The notes beneath the pieces were generated by a model. The model saw only the letters and a program-made list of their open reading frames with translations, did not search any database and was not told where the DNA came from. This document shows, piece after piece, positions 19,471 through 28,392 of a DNA stretch of 61,244 nt (positions within the stretch are counted from its first letter, which is position 1; every line of letters begins with the position of its first letter). Position numbers and translations under genes: made by a program. Source of the DNA: Oceanobacillus sp. J11TS1 (GTDB lineage Bacteria; Bacillota; Bacilli; Bacillales; Amphibacillaceae); contig NZ_BORO01000022.1 of NCBI RefSeq assembly GCF_018333215.1, positions 1-61,244 on the forward strand, in the 5' to 3' direction.

Positions 19471-19507
19471 AACAACAAGCCCTCCAGTTCACGAAGAGCT
19501 TGTTGTT
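19471..19507. terminator. bidirectional terminator (NifU-N gene and ykkD)
   Basis: AACAACAAGC (19471-19480) pairs with GCTTGTTGTT (19498-19507) and runs into TTTCTTT on the plus strand. It lies between the convergent stops of the NifU-N gene and ykkD. Confidence 0.8.
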
Positions 19508-19512
19508 TTTCT

Positions 19513-19824
19513 TTATTCAAATAATTTTAAGCCAATGGCGCCAGCGATGATGAAAGCAATACAAACCATTCGCTTCCAGTCACGAGATTCTCCATAATAA
19601 AACATCCCGAGCAGCGCCGATCCTGCTGTTCCGATTCCTGTCCAAATCGCATAAGCCGTCCCCATTGGAATTTCTTCCATAGCGTAGCCTAACAAACTAA
19701 AACTTAAACCAAAAAATAGGACAAGAAAGATAACCGAAAAATAGTTTCCCATTGCTACTTTTTTCAAGTGAAGCACGCCAAAAATTTCAAAGAAACCGGC
19801 AACCACTAAAGCGAGCCAATTCAT
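19513..19824 (-). CDS. ykkD: SMR-family efflux subunit (YkkD-like)
   Basis: This 103-residue protein has four transmembrane helices and belongs to the small multidrug resistance family. It resembles B. subtilis YkkD (MEEIPMGTAYAIWTGIGTAG) and carries the membrane Glu of helix 1 (GFFEIFGV, Glu13). Its ATG overlaps the stop codon of ykkC (ATGA), so the two are translated together and should form a heterodimeric pump. The C-terminus is short (GLKLFE). B. subtilis YkkCD exports cationic drugs and guanidinium-type compounds; the substrate here is inferred at most. Confidence 0.85.
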   Translation of the reverse strand: MNWLALVVAGFFEIFGVLHLKKVAMGNYFSVIFLVLFFGLSFSLLGYAMEEIPMGTAYAIWTGIGTAGSALLGMFYYGESRDWKRMVCIAFIIAGAIGLKLFE

Positions 19825-20159
19825 GATGCTTCACCTCTCTCTGGACGATCTCCTAAAAGCTTTAAGCCGATAACGCCTAAGATTATCAAAGCGATAAAAA
19901 TAATCTTTGTCAGTTTAAAGGGGGCTCCGAAAATAATACTATCCACTAGCACCGTGCCCACAGCTCCAATTCCTGCAAAAACTGCATACACCGTCCCTAC
20001 CGGAAGATATTGTGTTGCTTTAATTAATACGATAAAACTAAAAATGATTGCTATTCCCGTTCCAGTATATTGCAAAATCGTTGTGGAATAATTTAATCCG
20101 GTTACCCAGATTATTTCAATAATACCTGCTAATATAACGTATATCCAATGACTAGCCAA
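19821..20159 (-). CDS. ykkC: SMR-family efflux subunit (YkkC-like)
   Basis: The 112-residue product has four transmembrane helices and resembles B. subtilis YkkC in both length and sequence (IIEIIWVTGLNYS with Glu14, then LPVGTVYAVFAGIGAVGTVL). I chose the TTG at 20159: AAAGGAGG lies 8 nt upstream and the protein then begins MASHWIYVILAG. An upstream extension of the frame overlaps tetR and is not part of the family. The start lies within the last codons of tetR (8-nt overlap), so tetR, ykkC and ykkD are one tightly coupled operon. Confidence 0.85.
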   Translation of the reverse strand: MASHWIYVILAGIIEIIWVTGLNYSTTILQYTGTGIAIIFSFIVLIKATQYLPVGTVYAVFAGIGAVGTVLVDSIIFGAPFKLTKIIFIALIILGVIGLKLLGDRPERGEAS

Positions 20160-20742
20160 TGCTGGTTCCTCCTTTAACACCCTTCCAAAAAATAACCCAT
20201 GATGCTTTTTTTCTGCGTTCATAGGATTTCTTTCCTGTAAAAAATAATTCAAGAATACTTCCATCCAAAATCGTCATATAAGTTAAGGCAATTGTGGCAG
20301 GCTCCTCTGTTAATTCCCATTGTATTTTAGCTGCATACCGCTTTATATAGCGTGTTAACAGCCTCTGCAAATCATTTAAAAACGGATCAATCAGTTGAAA
20401 AATTTCTCTTTCTAATGAAGCTGGCGGAAAATACGTTATTCGATAGATGAAATGAACATCAGGATGTTGTTCAATCTCCAAAGCAATCCATTCCAAAAAA
20501 CCGTACAGCTGCTCTTCTAATTTCTTTTCTTTATTTTTCTCAAAGTAATTAAAAATGGATCGTTTTTGCTTCTTAAGAGCCTCTTTCACAATCGTTATAT
20601 ATAGAGCTTCTTTACTAGCAAAGTGTGTATAAATAGACGGTTTTTTAATGCCTACTTCTTTTGCTATCTGGGACAACGAAGCACCTTCATATCCACTTGC
20701 AGCAAAAGCAGCCAGTCCGGCATCCATTATTTTTCTTTTCAA
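20152..20742 (-). CDS. TetR/AcrR-family regulator
   Basis: The N-terminal DNA-binding domain is clear (AFAASGYEGASLSQIAKEVG and IKKPSIYTHFASKEALY); the rest is a ligand-binding domain with a C-terminal basic tail. The likely start is the TTG at 20742, since AGGAAGG is 9 nt upstream; the ATG at 20751 touches the ribosome site and the longer frame starts upstream of the promoter. The product then has 196 residues. It is the first gene of tetR-ykkC-ykkD and should sense the exported compound. The frame overlaps the ykkC start. Confidence 0.85.
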   Translation of the reverse strand: MKRKIMDAGLAAFAASGYEGASLSQIAKEVGIKKPSIYTHFASKEALYITIVKEALKKQKRSIFNYFEKNKEKKLEEQLYGFLEWIALEIEQHPDVHFIYRITYFPPASLEREIFQLIDPFLNDLQRLLTRYIKRYAAKIQWELTEEPATIALTYMTILDGSILELFFTGKKSYERRKKASWVIFWKGVKGGTSIG

Positions 20743-20773
20743 CCCGCTCATCCTTCCTAACGGTCGTAAGCCT

Positions 20774-20802
20774 AATATATCAAATCCTTTATTAATGGTC
20801 AA
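20774..20802 (-). promoter_or_regulatory. promoter of tetR-ykkC-ykkD
   Basis: TTGACC (20802-20797) and TATATT (20779-20774) are spaced by exactly 17 bp on the minus strand. The predicted start near 20767 excludes the longest tetR frame. Confidence 0.65.
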
Positions 20803-20837
20803 ATGTATCTCCCAACGATGCTTTCTTAAATACAAAG

Positions 20838-20894
20838 AAAGGTCCGAACAACTTTCCCGTTTTCTATAGGAATTGGAAAATAGTTCGGACCTTT
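20838..20894 (-). terminator. terminator of the lipoprotein gene
   Basis: AAAGGTCCGAAC (20838-20849) pairs perfectly with GTTCGGACCTTT (20883-20894) around a long 33-nt loop; on the minus strand it follows the lipoprotein gene and ends in TTTCTTTG. Confidence 0.7.
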
Positions 20895-20919
20895 GATTTT
20901 ATTTATTCTATTAACAAAA

Positions 20920-21351
20920 TTATTGTTTTGTATCTATTAGGACATAGTTAGGATTGATTTCATTATTATCTTTATCTTTCACATACATAACAACAATTGG
21001 CGGTTCCTCATGTTCTAATATGTCCCCTGAAAAAGTCTTCATGATTTCAAAGTTTTGAAAGGAATCTGTTTCCCCTTCTTCCAGTTCTACACTCTCTTCC
21101 TCTTGAATAACTTCACCGTCTTGTTCAATTCTATAGAAGAAAATATCACTGGTGGTTTTCACTTGGCCAATGATATGAAATTGTTCCCCTTCTGCTGTTA
21201 CATCAATTTCTTGGAACACGACAGAGTCTGAGGTTTGATTTTTTGTTACATTGTCTGATTCAGGGTCAGCCGGCTCAATGACTTCTTCCCCTCTATTCCC
21301 ACAGCCTGCTAGCAGTACTGCTATTGCAATAACAACAAACCAACGTTTCAT
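20920..21351 (-). CDS. lipoprotein of unknown function
   Basis: The 143-residue product has a lipoprotein signal with lipobox LAGC (Cys17 from the chosen start), an acidic linker (about 20-45), and a beta-rich domain (FHIIGQVKTTSDIFFYRIEQ, then VVMYVKDKDNNEINPNYVLI). The outline recalls the immunoglobulin-like Gmad2 domain of spore germination proteins, but this is a tentative impression. I chose the ATG at 21351, with AAAGGTG 8 nt upstream, rather than 21360. It starts 15 bp after the yitT stop and is probably cotranscribed with yitT. Confidence 0.65.
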   Translation of the reverse strand: MKRWFVVIAIAVLLAGCGNRGEEVIEPADPESDNVTKNQTSDSVVFQEIDVTAEGEQFHIIGQVKTTSDIFFYRIEQDGEVIQEEESVELEEGETDSFQNFEIMKTFSGDILEHEEPPIVVMYVKDKDNNEINPNYVLIDTKQ

Positions 21352-21366
21352 TCCATACACACCTTT

Positions 21367-22209
21367 TTAGTCATTTCTAAAGAGTCCATAGATCCCAGCA
21401 GTTTCTACAATATTCGTAAATGCTTCCGGGTCTACCTCATTTATTATTCTTTCCAAATCATACAATTCATAACGCGTTACAACAAGGTACATAAGACTTT
21501 TATCTGTTTTTGTATAAGCGCCTTTAGCAGGTAAAATCGTAATTCCCCGTACCATTGTTTCATGGATTGCTTTTTGCAGCTCATCTGTTTTCTTCGTTAC
21601 GATCATTGCTGTAACTTTTTCATAACGTGTATGAATTGTATCAATAACACGAGTTGTTACATATAATGTTAACATTGTATATAAGGCATTTTCAGGCTCG
21701 TACATTATACCAGCAATGATAATAATCAAGGAATTCATAATTAAAAAATAGGTTCCGATTGGCTTATCTTTTAGACGAGATAAAACCATCGCCACAATAT
21801 CCATACCGCCTGTAGAAGCTCCTGCCTTTAACGTCAACCCAACTGCACAGCCAGCAATTACTCCGCCAAATACCGCATTTAAAATAATATCATTCGAGAA
21901 AGAAATGAGTGGCAGGATTTCTAAGAATAAAGTAGAGAAAAACACGGATACCAAACTATAAATTGTAAATCCCTTTCCAACCTTTAACCAACCTAAAATC
22001 AGGACGGGAATATTTAATAGCGCTAATAAGATACCTGTAGACAGACCAATACCTAAGAAATCATTAAAAATACTAGATAATAGCTGAGCTGCTCCAGTAA
22101 ATCCACTAGCATAAACATTTGCTCCGATGAGGAAGAAGTTTAATGAGATCGCATTTAATAATGCTCCGAATATAACGATACCTATCCTTTTTGCTTCAAT
22201 ATAAAACAC
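21367..22209 (-). CDS. yitT: YitT family membrane protein (DUF161/DUF2179)
   Basis: The 280-residue length equals that of B. subtilis YitT. The N-terminal two thirds hold about five membrane helices (FGALLNAISLNFFLIGANVY, GVIAGCAVGLTLKAGASTGG), and the C-terminal third is a soluble DUF2179 domain (TILPAKGAYTKTDKSLMYLV). I chose the GTG at 22209 because AAAGGAGG lies 8 nt before it; the longer frame to 22269 has no site. Function of the family is unresolved (a transporter role is often suggested). It is divergent from yitS and precedes the lipoprotein gene. Confidence 0.88.
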   Translation of the reverse strand: MFYIEAKRIGIVIFGALLNAISLNFFLIGANVYASGFTGAAQLLSSIFNDFLGIGLSTGILLALLNIPVLILGWLKVGKGFTIYSLVSVFFSTLFLEILPLISFSNDIILNAVFGGVIAGCAVGLTLKAGASTGGMDIVAMVLSRLKDKPIGTYFLIMNSLIIIIAGIMYEPENALYTMLTLYVTTRVIDTIHTRYEKVTAMIVTKKTDELQKAIHETMVRGITILPAKGAYTKTDKSLMYLVVTRYELYDLERIINEVDPEAFTNIVETAGIYGLFRND

Positions 22210-22305
22210 AGAACAGCCTCCTTTATTAAAATTTTTGACTAAATATTCAATAAAACGTAAACTTGACATACAATCTTATTTTTAAAGAAATGGATGTGAT
22301 TAAAC

Positions 22306-23163
22306 ATGGCTACCACAATTTTAGCGGATAGTGCATGCGATTTATCCGAACATTATTATAACGAATATAACATTGAAATGATACCATTAACTGTTCATCT
22401 AGACGACAAAGAATATCGAGATAGCATCGATATTCATCCAAAGACAATTTATGATGCAATGCGAGAAGGTCATGGACCAAAAACATCACAAGCTTCTGCC
22501 AAACAATTTAAAGAAATATTCACATCCTACGCGGAAGCAAAAAAGCCTTTACTCTATATCGCTTTCTCATCAGAACTATCAGGAACCTATCAAGCAGCAA
22601 AGATGGTTGAACAAGAGATAAAAGAAGCGTATCCGGATGCACAGCTACATATCGTTGATTCTAAGTGTGCCTCACTTGGATATGGTTTAGTTGTACTGGC
22701 TGCTGCCAAAATGACACAGCAACAACTTACATTTGATGAAATCGCAGAACAAACCAGCAAAAATGCTGCAAAGATGGAGCATATTTTTACAGTCGATAAT
22801 TTAGAGTATTTATACCGCGGCGGTCGTGTAAGTAAAACAGCAGCTTTTGTTGGCGGCTTGTTAAATATCAAACCTCTTTTACATGTTGCAGATGGAAAAC
22901 TCGTTCCTTTAGAAAAAATTCGAGGTTCTAAGAAAGTACTCAAACGAATGATCGATGTGATGGATAAACGAGGAGAAAATTTAGAAAACCAAGTTATTGG
23001 AATTAGTCACGGTGACGATCTGCCTCGAGCAAAAGAACTCTCGAAAATGATACAAGATAGATTTGGAGTAAAAGAAGAAAATATCGTTATTGAAATGGTG
23101 GGATCAGTGATCGGCGCTCATTCCGGTCCAGGAACCCTCGCCTTATTCTTCTACAATCAGTGA
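22306..23163 (+). CDS. yitS: DegV family fatty acid-binding protein YitS
   Basis: The 285-residue product is a DegV protein. These bind a fatty acid and, as FakB subunits, present it to the FakA kinase for phospholipid synthesis. It shows the family start ILADSACDLSEHYY, the ligand loop SSELSGTYQAA, DSKCASLGYGLVV and the C-terminal SVIGAHSGPGTLALFF, with the His and Gly of the binding site. The ATG at 22306 has GGATGTGA upstream. It is divergent from yitT, as in B. subtilis. FakB activity is inferred from the family. Confidence 0.9.
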   Translation: MATTILADSACDLSEHYYNEYNIEMIPLTVHLDDKEYRDSIDIHPKTIYDAMREGHGPKTSQASAKQFKEIFTSYAEAKKPLLYIAFSSELSGTYQAAKMVEQEIKEAYPDAQLHIVDSKCASLGYGLVVLAAAKMTQQQLTFDEIAEQTSKNAAKMEHIFTVDNLEYLYRGGRVSKTAAFVGGLLNIKPLLHVADGKLVPLEKIRGSKKVLKRMIDVMDKRGENLENQVIGISHGDDLPRAKELSKMIQDRFGVKEENIVIEMVGSVIGAHSGPGTLALFFYNQ

Positions 23164-23253
23164 TAATATATACTTCCTCGAATGCTTCTTTGTAACAGTG
23201 GTTACGCTTTCCGCTTCAAATATATCTGCACTCTCAGGTGCTAAAATGGATGA

Positions 23254-23292
23254 AAAATAGATTTGACGACAAAATAGCGTCAAATCTATTTT
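23254..23292. terminator. bidirectional terminator between yitS and tyrS
   Basis: A 15-bp perfect stem, AAAATAGATTTGACG (23254-23268) with its complement at 23278-23292, lies between the convergent stops and has T tracts on both strands. Confidence 0.88.
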
Positions 23293-23309
23293 TTCTTTGT
23301 TCTCCCTTT

Positions 23310-24587
23310 TTATTGAAAACGAATTAGGAAATATTTTTTCTTTCCTCTGCGAATCACTGTAAAAGCATCGCCTAAACGATCAGCTTCATCAACTTTGTAA
23401 TTCAAATCCTGCACACGTTCTCCGTTAATATAAATCGCTCCATTTTTCACATCTTCTCTTGCCTGTCGTTTAGATGATGAAATAGAAGCATTTACTAATA
23501 AATCAATTAAACCAACAGGTTCTTTTGCTATATCATAATTTGGAACATCTTTAAACGCTTGTTGTACTTCCTCTACATTAAGTTGCTTTATATCGCCGCT
23601 AAATAGCGCCTCAGAAATTCTTTTCGCCTGCTCCAAAGCTTCTTCATCATGGATACTGCGAGTCATTTCCTCTGCTAAACGTCGCTGGGCAACACGTTTT
23701 TCTGGTTCATTCTCTACCTCTTTTTCTAACTCTGCAATTTCTTCATCAGATAAGAATGTAAAGTATTTGATGAAACGAATAACATCACGATCATCTACAT
23801 TAATCCAGAACTGGTAAAACTCATAAGGTGATGTTTTTTCAGGGTCTAACCATATTGCGTTACCGGCAGTTTTTCCGAATTTTGTTCCATCTGCTTTTGT
23901 AATGAGAGGTACTGTTAAACCGTATGCCTCTGCTGTTTCATTTTGGTTTTCCCTAGAACGGCGAATCAGCTCTAATCCAGCCGTAATATTTCCCCACTGA
24001 TCACTTCCGCCAATTTGCAATGTACAATTTTCTTCTTCATACAGCCGCAGAAAGTCTAATGATTGAAGAATCATATAACTGAACTCTGTAAATGTTATAC
24101 CCTGCTCAAGCCTTGCTGAAACAGAGTCCTTTGACAGCATGTAATTAATGCCGAAATGTTTCCCAGCACCACGAAGAAAATCAATAATTGTCATATTCCC
24201 TAACCAGTCATGGTTATTACGAGAAACTACCTGATTGTCATTTGACGTCTCATCCATATCGACTATTTTTGCGATTTGCTTTTGAATGCTTTCTGTAAAA
24301 CCAAATACCACTTCTTCTGTATTCAAGCTGCGTTCACTTGAACGTCCACTTGGATCTCCAATCATTCCTGTACCTCCACCAACTAAAGCAATTGGCTTAT
24401 GGCCCGCCCGCTGAAATCTGCGCAGCATGGTTAGAGGAACTAAGTGGCCGATATGCAAACTATCTGCTGTAGGATCAAATCCACAGTATAGAGTTACTTG
24501 ATTATTTTCGAGATGCTTTTCTAATCCTTCCCGGTCCGTTACTTGATTGATTAATCCTCTATTCTCTAAGTCTTTCAAAATATTCAT
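23310..24587 (-). CDS. tyrS: tyrosine--tRNA ligase
   Basis: This class I synthetase charges tRNA-Tyr. HIGH is at residues 45-48 (LHIGHLVPL), the KMSKS loop is the TyrS-type KFGKT, and an S4 RNA-binding domain ends the protein (ASISSSKRQAREDVKNGAIY). I chose the ATG at 24587 (MNILKDLENRGL) with GGAGGAAG upstream; the frame extends to 24629 without a site. The 425 residues are close to the normal TyrS length. It is controlled by a Tyr T-box leader and is convergent with yitS. Confidence 0.96.
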   Translation of the reverse strand: MNILKDLENRGLINQVTDREGLEKHLENNQVTLYCGFDPTADSLHIGHLVPLTMLRRFQRAGHKPIALVGGGTGMIGDPSGRSSERSLNTEEVVFGFTESIQKQIAKIVDMDETSNDNQVVSRNNHDWLGNMTIIDFLRGAGKHFGINYMLSKDSVSARLEQGITFTEFSYMILQSLDFLRLYEEENCTLQIGGSDQWGNITAGLELIRRSRENQNETAEAYGLTVPLITKADGTKFGKTAGNAIWLDPEKTSPYEFYQFWINVDDRDVIRFIKYFTFLSDEEIAELEKEVENEPEKRVAQRRLAEEMTRSIHDEEALEQAKRISEALFSGDIKQLNVEEVQQAFKDVPNYDIAKEPVGLIDLLVNASISSSKRQAREDVKNGAIYINGERVQDLNYKVDEADRLGDAFTVIRRGKKKYFLIRFQ

Positions 24588-24667
24588 AATGCTTCCTCCT
24601 ACTAATTGATATTTTCGTTCTACTGGCAACTTCCACTGTCAGGAAACCCTTCTTTTTAGAGGGAAAA

Positions 24668-24925
24668 TAAAAAAACTCGCCTCCTCTCAAAAAAGAAAGG
24701 GACGAGTTGAATTCGCGGTACCACCCTTGTTGCTATATCGATATAGCCACTCAAGGTTTGTTAACGATGTTTCCACCGTTCTTCTTGTTAACAGAACATA
24801 AAAGCTGCTGCCCAAGAAGAAAAACTCCAGATTGTAATTCGCATGTGAATATATACTGACTCGCACCAACCGCCAGCTCTCTAGGATAGGGATTCACAAT
24901 GCTACTTCGATCCTTCAATGCTTAT
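24668..24925 (-). promoter_or_regulatory. tyrosine T-box leader (with terminator)
   Basis: Read on the minus strand: stem I, a TAC codon (plus positions 24834-24836) in a GAAT-TAC-AATC context that fits a Tyr specifier, the perfect T-box GGGTGGTACCGCG (24714-24727 region), then a hairpin AACTCG..CGAGTT (24674-24708) running into seven T residues. Uncharged tRNA-Tyr should allow read-through into tyrS. Confidence 0.93.
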
Positions 24926-24946
24926 TCCTGTATGATACTGATACTA

Positions 24947-24975
24947 TTCATAGCATAAAAAAGCTTTCTATGCAA
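24947..24975 (-). promoter_or_regulatory. candidate promoter of the tyrS leader
   Basis: TTGCAT (24975-24970) and TATGAA (24952-24947) are spaced by 17 bp on the minus strand, upstream of the T-box. The -10 match is moderate. Confidence 0.4.
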
Positions 24976-25014
24976 CTATTTTCTTTTCTTCCGACTACCA
25001 AAGCTTATTTTCTC

Positions 25015-25025
25015 TATGTTATAAT
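25015..25025 (+). promoter_or_regulatory. extended -10 promoter of the penicillin-binding protein gene
   Basis: TATG-T-TATAAT is a perfect extended -10 (TRTGnTATAAT); no -35 box is needed or seen. Transcription would start near 25032, leaving a short leader before the ribosome site and ATG 25048. Confidence 0.6.
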
Positions 25026-25047
25026 AGATGCAGAATTAGGAGGTCTA

Positions 25048-27552
25048 ATGTCAATTATGAAAGAAAACCTACAACGTTTTTTCAATAATATTAAAAAATG
25101 GTGGAAACAAGGCGTTATACAGCGCGCTTCACGAATTACTTATGACGTTGTTTGGAATGTTGTGTTATTTATAGCTATTATTTGTATTATTGGCGGTGTT
25201 TTTGTCGGCGGTATTGGACTTGGTTATTTTGCCTCTTTAGTCCATGATGAGCCATTAAGAAGTGAAGCATCGATGGCTGAAGATATTTACAATTATTCCG
25301 AAACATCCAGTATTTATTTTTCAAATGACATCTATTTAGGAGATATCAGAAGCGACCTATACCGCGAAGAAGTAGAACTTGAAAATATCTCGCCTACACT
25401 TATTAAAGCTGTCATTGCTACGGAAGATGAATATTTTAATGTTCACAATGGTGTCGTACCAAAAGCAATCCTGCGGGCGATGTCACAAGAATTTCTAAAT
25501 GCTTCTGTACAAACAGGGGGAAGCACCCTGACACAGCAGCTAATTAAGAACCAAATTCTAACAGACGAAGTATCCTTTGATCGAAAGGCTAAAGAAATAT
25601 TATTAGCAATGCGACTGGAGCATTTCTTTACAAAAGATGAAATTATGGAAGCTTATTTAAATATTATCCCTTATGGCCGTAACTCTTCTGGTCGTAATAT
25701 TGCTGGCATACAGACAGCATCTAAAGGTATTTTTGGTGTTGATGCAGCAGAGTTAAATCTTCCTCAGGCAGCTTATTTGGCAGGACTTCCACAGGGGCCT
25801 TCAACTTATACGCCTTTTACAGCTGCAGGAGAGCTAAAGCCCGAGGAAGAATTACAGCCTGGAATTAATCGAATGAAGACCGTTTTAAATCGTATGTATG
25901 AAATGAAATATATCAGTAAAGAAGAATTAGAGGAAGCTGCAGCCTATGATATTGCCGGTGATTTTATTGATGCAATACCTTCTTCAACGGACCAATATCC
26001 TTATATTACTTATGAAGTTGAAAAACGTACACAAGCTATTATTCAAGAATTATTAATGGAAGAGGATGGCGTTACGGAAGAAGATTTAAGAGAAGATGAA
26101 GACCTCCGGGCTGAATATGCACAGCGTGCCGAAAAAGAATTACGTGATGGCGGTTATCAAATTCATACAACAATTAGCAAAGAAATTTATGACAAGATGC
26201 AAGAAGTCGCCGAAAATTATTCTGACTACGGTTATTCTAGAACCGTTGTGAAAACAAATAGTGAAGGAGAAGAATATGAAGTAACCGAACCAATTCAAAC
26301 AGGAGCTATCATGATTGAAAATAGCTCAGGAAGAATAATTTCTTTCGTCGGCGGTCGTGGATTTGATGAAGAACACCAAGTGAACTTCGCTACAGAAACA
26401 AAACGTCCTATCGGCAGTACCATTAAACCTTTACTAGACTATGCGCCAGCAATGGAAGCAGGTATCATTCAGCCAGGAACACCTATCGCTGACTACCCAA
26501 GAACATTTGCTGGGGGTTATGCTCCTGGCAACTACGGCGGCGGTTATTATGGAATTGTCTCTGCTCGGACAGCTCTTGCCAATTCGTATAATATTCCAGC
26601 TGTAGATACGTATATGAAAATAATTCATAATGATCCTGCTGCTGAATATTTAGAAAAGATGGGCATCACTTCTTTAACACCAAGTGATCATCAAATCCCA
26701 TCTCTTGCTATTGGCGGAATGGACCATGGTATTTCGGTAGAAGAAAACGTGAATGCTTTTTCTACGTTTGGGAATAACGGAAAATTTGCAGATGCTTATA
26801 TGATTGATAAAATCACAAATGCAGACGGTGAGGTTATTTATGAGCATGAGACAGAGCCTGTAGAGGTTTTCTCTCCGCAAACGACTTATTTGACGATAGA
26901 TATGATGCGAGATGTTATTCATAATGGGACAGCAACTTATGTTAATTCCCTGCTTCAAAATTCAAATGTGGATTGGGCAGGAAAAACAGGAACATCCCAA
27001 GACTATAAAGATGCTTGGTTTGTCGCGTCAAATCCAAATATAACATTCGGTACATGGATTGGTTACGAAACACCAGCACCTATTAACCATTCTTATCACT
27101 TATCCTATAGTCAACGAAATATCAAACTATGGGCGGAATTAATTAATGCGTCTGCACAAGTAGATCCAGTCTTAGTAACACCAGAAACACCATTTGAACG
27201 TCCAGATGGCATTGTCGAGAGAAGTTATTGTGCCGTTTCCGGTAAACTGCCATCTGATTTATGTAATGAGGTAGGCCTCGTTAAAACAGACCTATTTGAC
27301 GCAAGGTATGTACCGACAGAGACAGATAATAGTCTAACGAGAGGAAGGAGACTTATCCTCACATCAGATGACAACGGAAGTTCATTTAGTAATGGAAATG
27401 GAATTATGTTTAATCCGGATTGGATGAGAGAAAATGGCTATGATAGTATGAGTGACTTTTCCATGCTCTATCCAAGAACAGAGCGTGATAAATGGTTGAA
27501 AATAGGAATACCAGCAAGTATGTCATCTTCAGCAAACAATGATGGCAATTAA
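25048..27552 (+). CDS. class A (bifunctional) penicillin-binding protein, 1A family
   Basis: This membrane enzyme polymerises and cross-links peptidoglycan. In the 834-residue product a cytoplasmic tail and one helix (about 36-60) precede a glycosyltransferase-51 domain with ATEDEYF (catalytic Glu126) and TGGSTLTQQLIKN (156-168). The transpeptidase domain follows with all three motifs: STIK (Ser457-Lys460), SYN (513-515) and KTGTS (646-650). I chose the ATG at 25048 because AGGAGG precedes it and the promoter lies inside the longer frame. A long acidic insert (about 340-370) sits between the domains. In B. subtilis acsA lies between tyrS and acuA; here this gene does. Confidence 0.93.
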   Translation: MSIMKENLQRFFNNIKKWWKQGVIQRASRITYDVVWNVVLFIAIICIIGGVFVGGIGLGYFASLVHDEPLRSEASMAEDIYNYSETSSIYFSNDIYLGDIRSDLYREEVELENISPTLIKAVIATEDEYFNVHNGVVPKAILRAMSQEFLNASVQTGGSTLTQQLIKNQILTDEVSFDRKAKEILLAMRLEHFFTKDEIMEAYLNIIPYGRNSSGRNIAGIQTASKGIFGVDAAELNLPQAAYLAGLPQGPSTYTPFTAAGELKPEEELQPGINRMKTVLNRMYEMKYISKEELEEAAAYDIAGDFIDAIPSSTDQYPYITYEVEKRTQAIIQELLMEEDGVTEEDLREDEDLRAEYAQRAEKELRDGGYQIHTTISKEIYDKMQEVAENYSDYGYSRTVVKTNSEGEEYEVTEPIQTGAIMIENSSGRIISFVGGRGFDEEHQVNFATETKRPIGSTIKPLLDYAPAMEAGIIQPGTPIADYPRTFAGGYAPGNYGGGYYGIVSARTALANSYNIPAVDTYMKIIHNDPAAEYLEKMGITSLTPSDHQIPSLAIGGMDHGISVEENVNAFSTFGNNGKFADAYMIDKITNADGEVIYEHETEPVEVFSPQTTYLTIDMMRDVIHNGTATYVNSLLQNSNVDWAGKTGTSQDYKDAWFVASNPNITFGTWIGYETPAPINHSYHLSYSQRNIKLWAELINASAQVDPVLVTPETPFERPDGIVERSYCAVSGKLPSDLCNEVGLVKTDLFDARYVPTETDNSLTRGRRLILTSDDNGSSFSNGNGIMFNPDWMRENGYDSMSDFSMLYPRTERDKWLKIGIPASMSSSANNDGN

Positions 27553-27569
27553 CTAAGGACACGATTATG

Positions 27570-27621
27570 AAGTGAAACTTTATTCTAGGCAAATACGCCT
27601 TGGATGAAGTTTCACTTTTTT
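27570..27621 (+). terminator. terminator of the penicillin-binding protein gene
   Basis: AAGTGAAACTT (27570-27580) pairs with AAGTTTCACTT (27607-27617), followed by a T tract. Confidence 0.8.
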
Positions 27622-27730
27622 ATTATAGATACAGTCTCCTACAATTCTCAAAAAACACTAAAAAAACGGCGCTATTTTCTGTATAATAGATACCAAGAGC
27701 ATTGTGTTATCTCCTAAAGGTGGTGGATAA

Positions 27731-28363
27731 ATGAAACACACAAAGGAATATGAGTCAATCATTGTAGAAACCGATGCAGGCAAACTAACAATTGAAGGAC
27801 CTGTTTCACGATCTCAGCTAGAACAATATCATTTTCATGAAGAATTAATTGCATTTCGACCGGCAGATAAACAGTTTGAAGCACTTTTAGACATTGCTGA
27901 ATTAAAAGAATCAAGAATTTTAATTGCCCGGACAGCTGATACCATTATTGGTTATGTCACTTACCTGCATCCAGACCCCTTAGAAAGATGGTCAAAATTT
28001 GAAATGGAGGATTTAATTGAACTAGGCGCTATTGAGATTATTCGGGAGTATCGAGGCGCAGGTATCGGATCTACCCTGCTTCGACAATCCATGAAAGACC
28101 CTTACATGGAAAATTACATTGTTATTTCTACAGAATATTATTGGCACTGGGATCTTGATTACAGTCAGTTAAGTATCTGGGATTATCGAAAAGTGATGGA
28201 AAAAATGATGGCTGCTGGCGGCCTGCTACCCGCACCTACAGATGAGCCTGAAATAACCTCTCATCCAGCGAACTGTTTAATGGTGCGTATTGGAAGCAAT
28301 GTTCCTCAAAAATCAATTGAATTATTTGATAAGTTGCGTTTTTTAGGCACAAAGCATTACTAA
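27731..28363 (+). CDS. acuA: protein acetyltransferase AcuA
   Basis: AcuA is a GNAT acetyltransferase that inactivates acetyl-CoA synthetase (AcsA) by acetylating its catalytic lysine. The 210 residues equal the B. subtilis length. The acetyl-CoA loop is YRGAGIGS (about 108-115), and the ELGAIEIIREYRG, YYWHWDL and SHPANCLMVRIG segments are typical of AcuA. The ATG at 27731 has AAAGGTGG upstream, and a TATAAT at 27682-27687 may be the -10 box. It is the first gene of acuA-acuB-acuC. The target gene acsA is not in its usual divergent position. Confidence 0.93.
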   Translation: MKHTKEYESIIVETDAGKLTIEGPVSRSQLEQYHFHEELIAFRPADKQFEALLDIAELKESRILIARTADTIIGYVTYLHPDPLERWSKFEMEDLIELGAIEIIREYRGAGIGSTLLRQSMKDPYMENYIVISTEYYWHWDLDYSQLSIWDYRKVMEKMMAAGGLLPAPTDEPEITSHPANCLMVRIGSNVPQKSIELFDKLRFLGTKHY

Positions 28364-28392
28364 TAGAGCAATTAATAAAGGGGGATTTTACG

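Noticed and set aside
20743-20837. Guanidine (ykkC) riboswitch before the SMR pair
   Set aside because: I looked for the conserved ykkC RNA motifs upstream of tetR and ykkC and saw none; a good sigma-A promoter accounts for the region.
22263-22268. TTGACA before yitS as a -35 box
   Set aside because: The hexamer is perfect, but no acceptable -10 box lies at 16-18 bp before the start codon, so I do not call a promoter.
24687-24869. 60-codon minus-strand frame upstream of tyrS
   Set aside because: It lies entirely within the Tyr T-box leader, whose RNA motifs explain the sequence.
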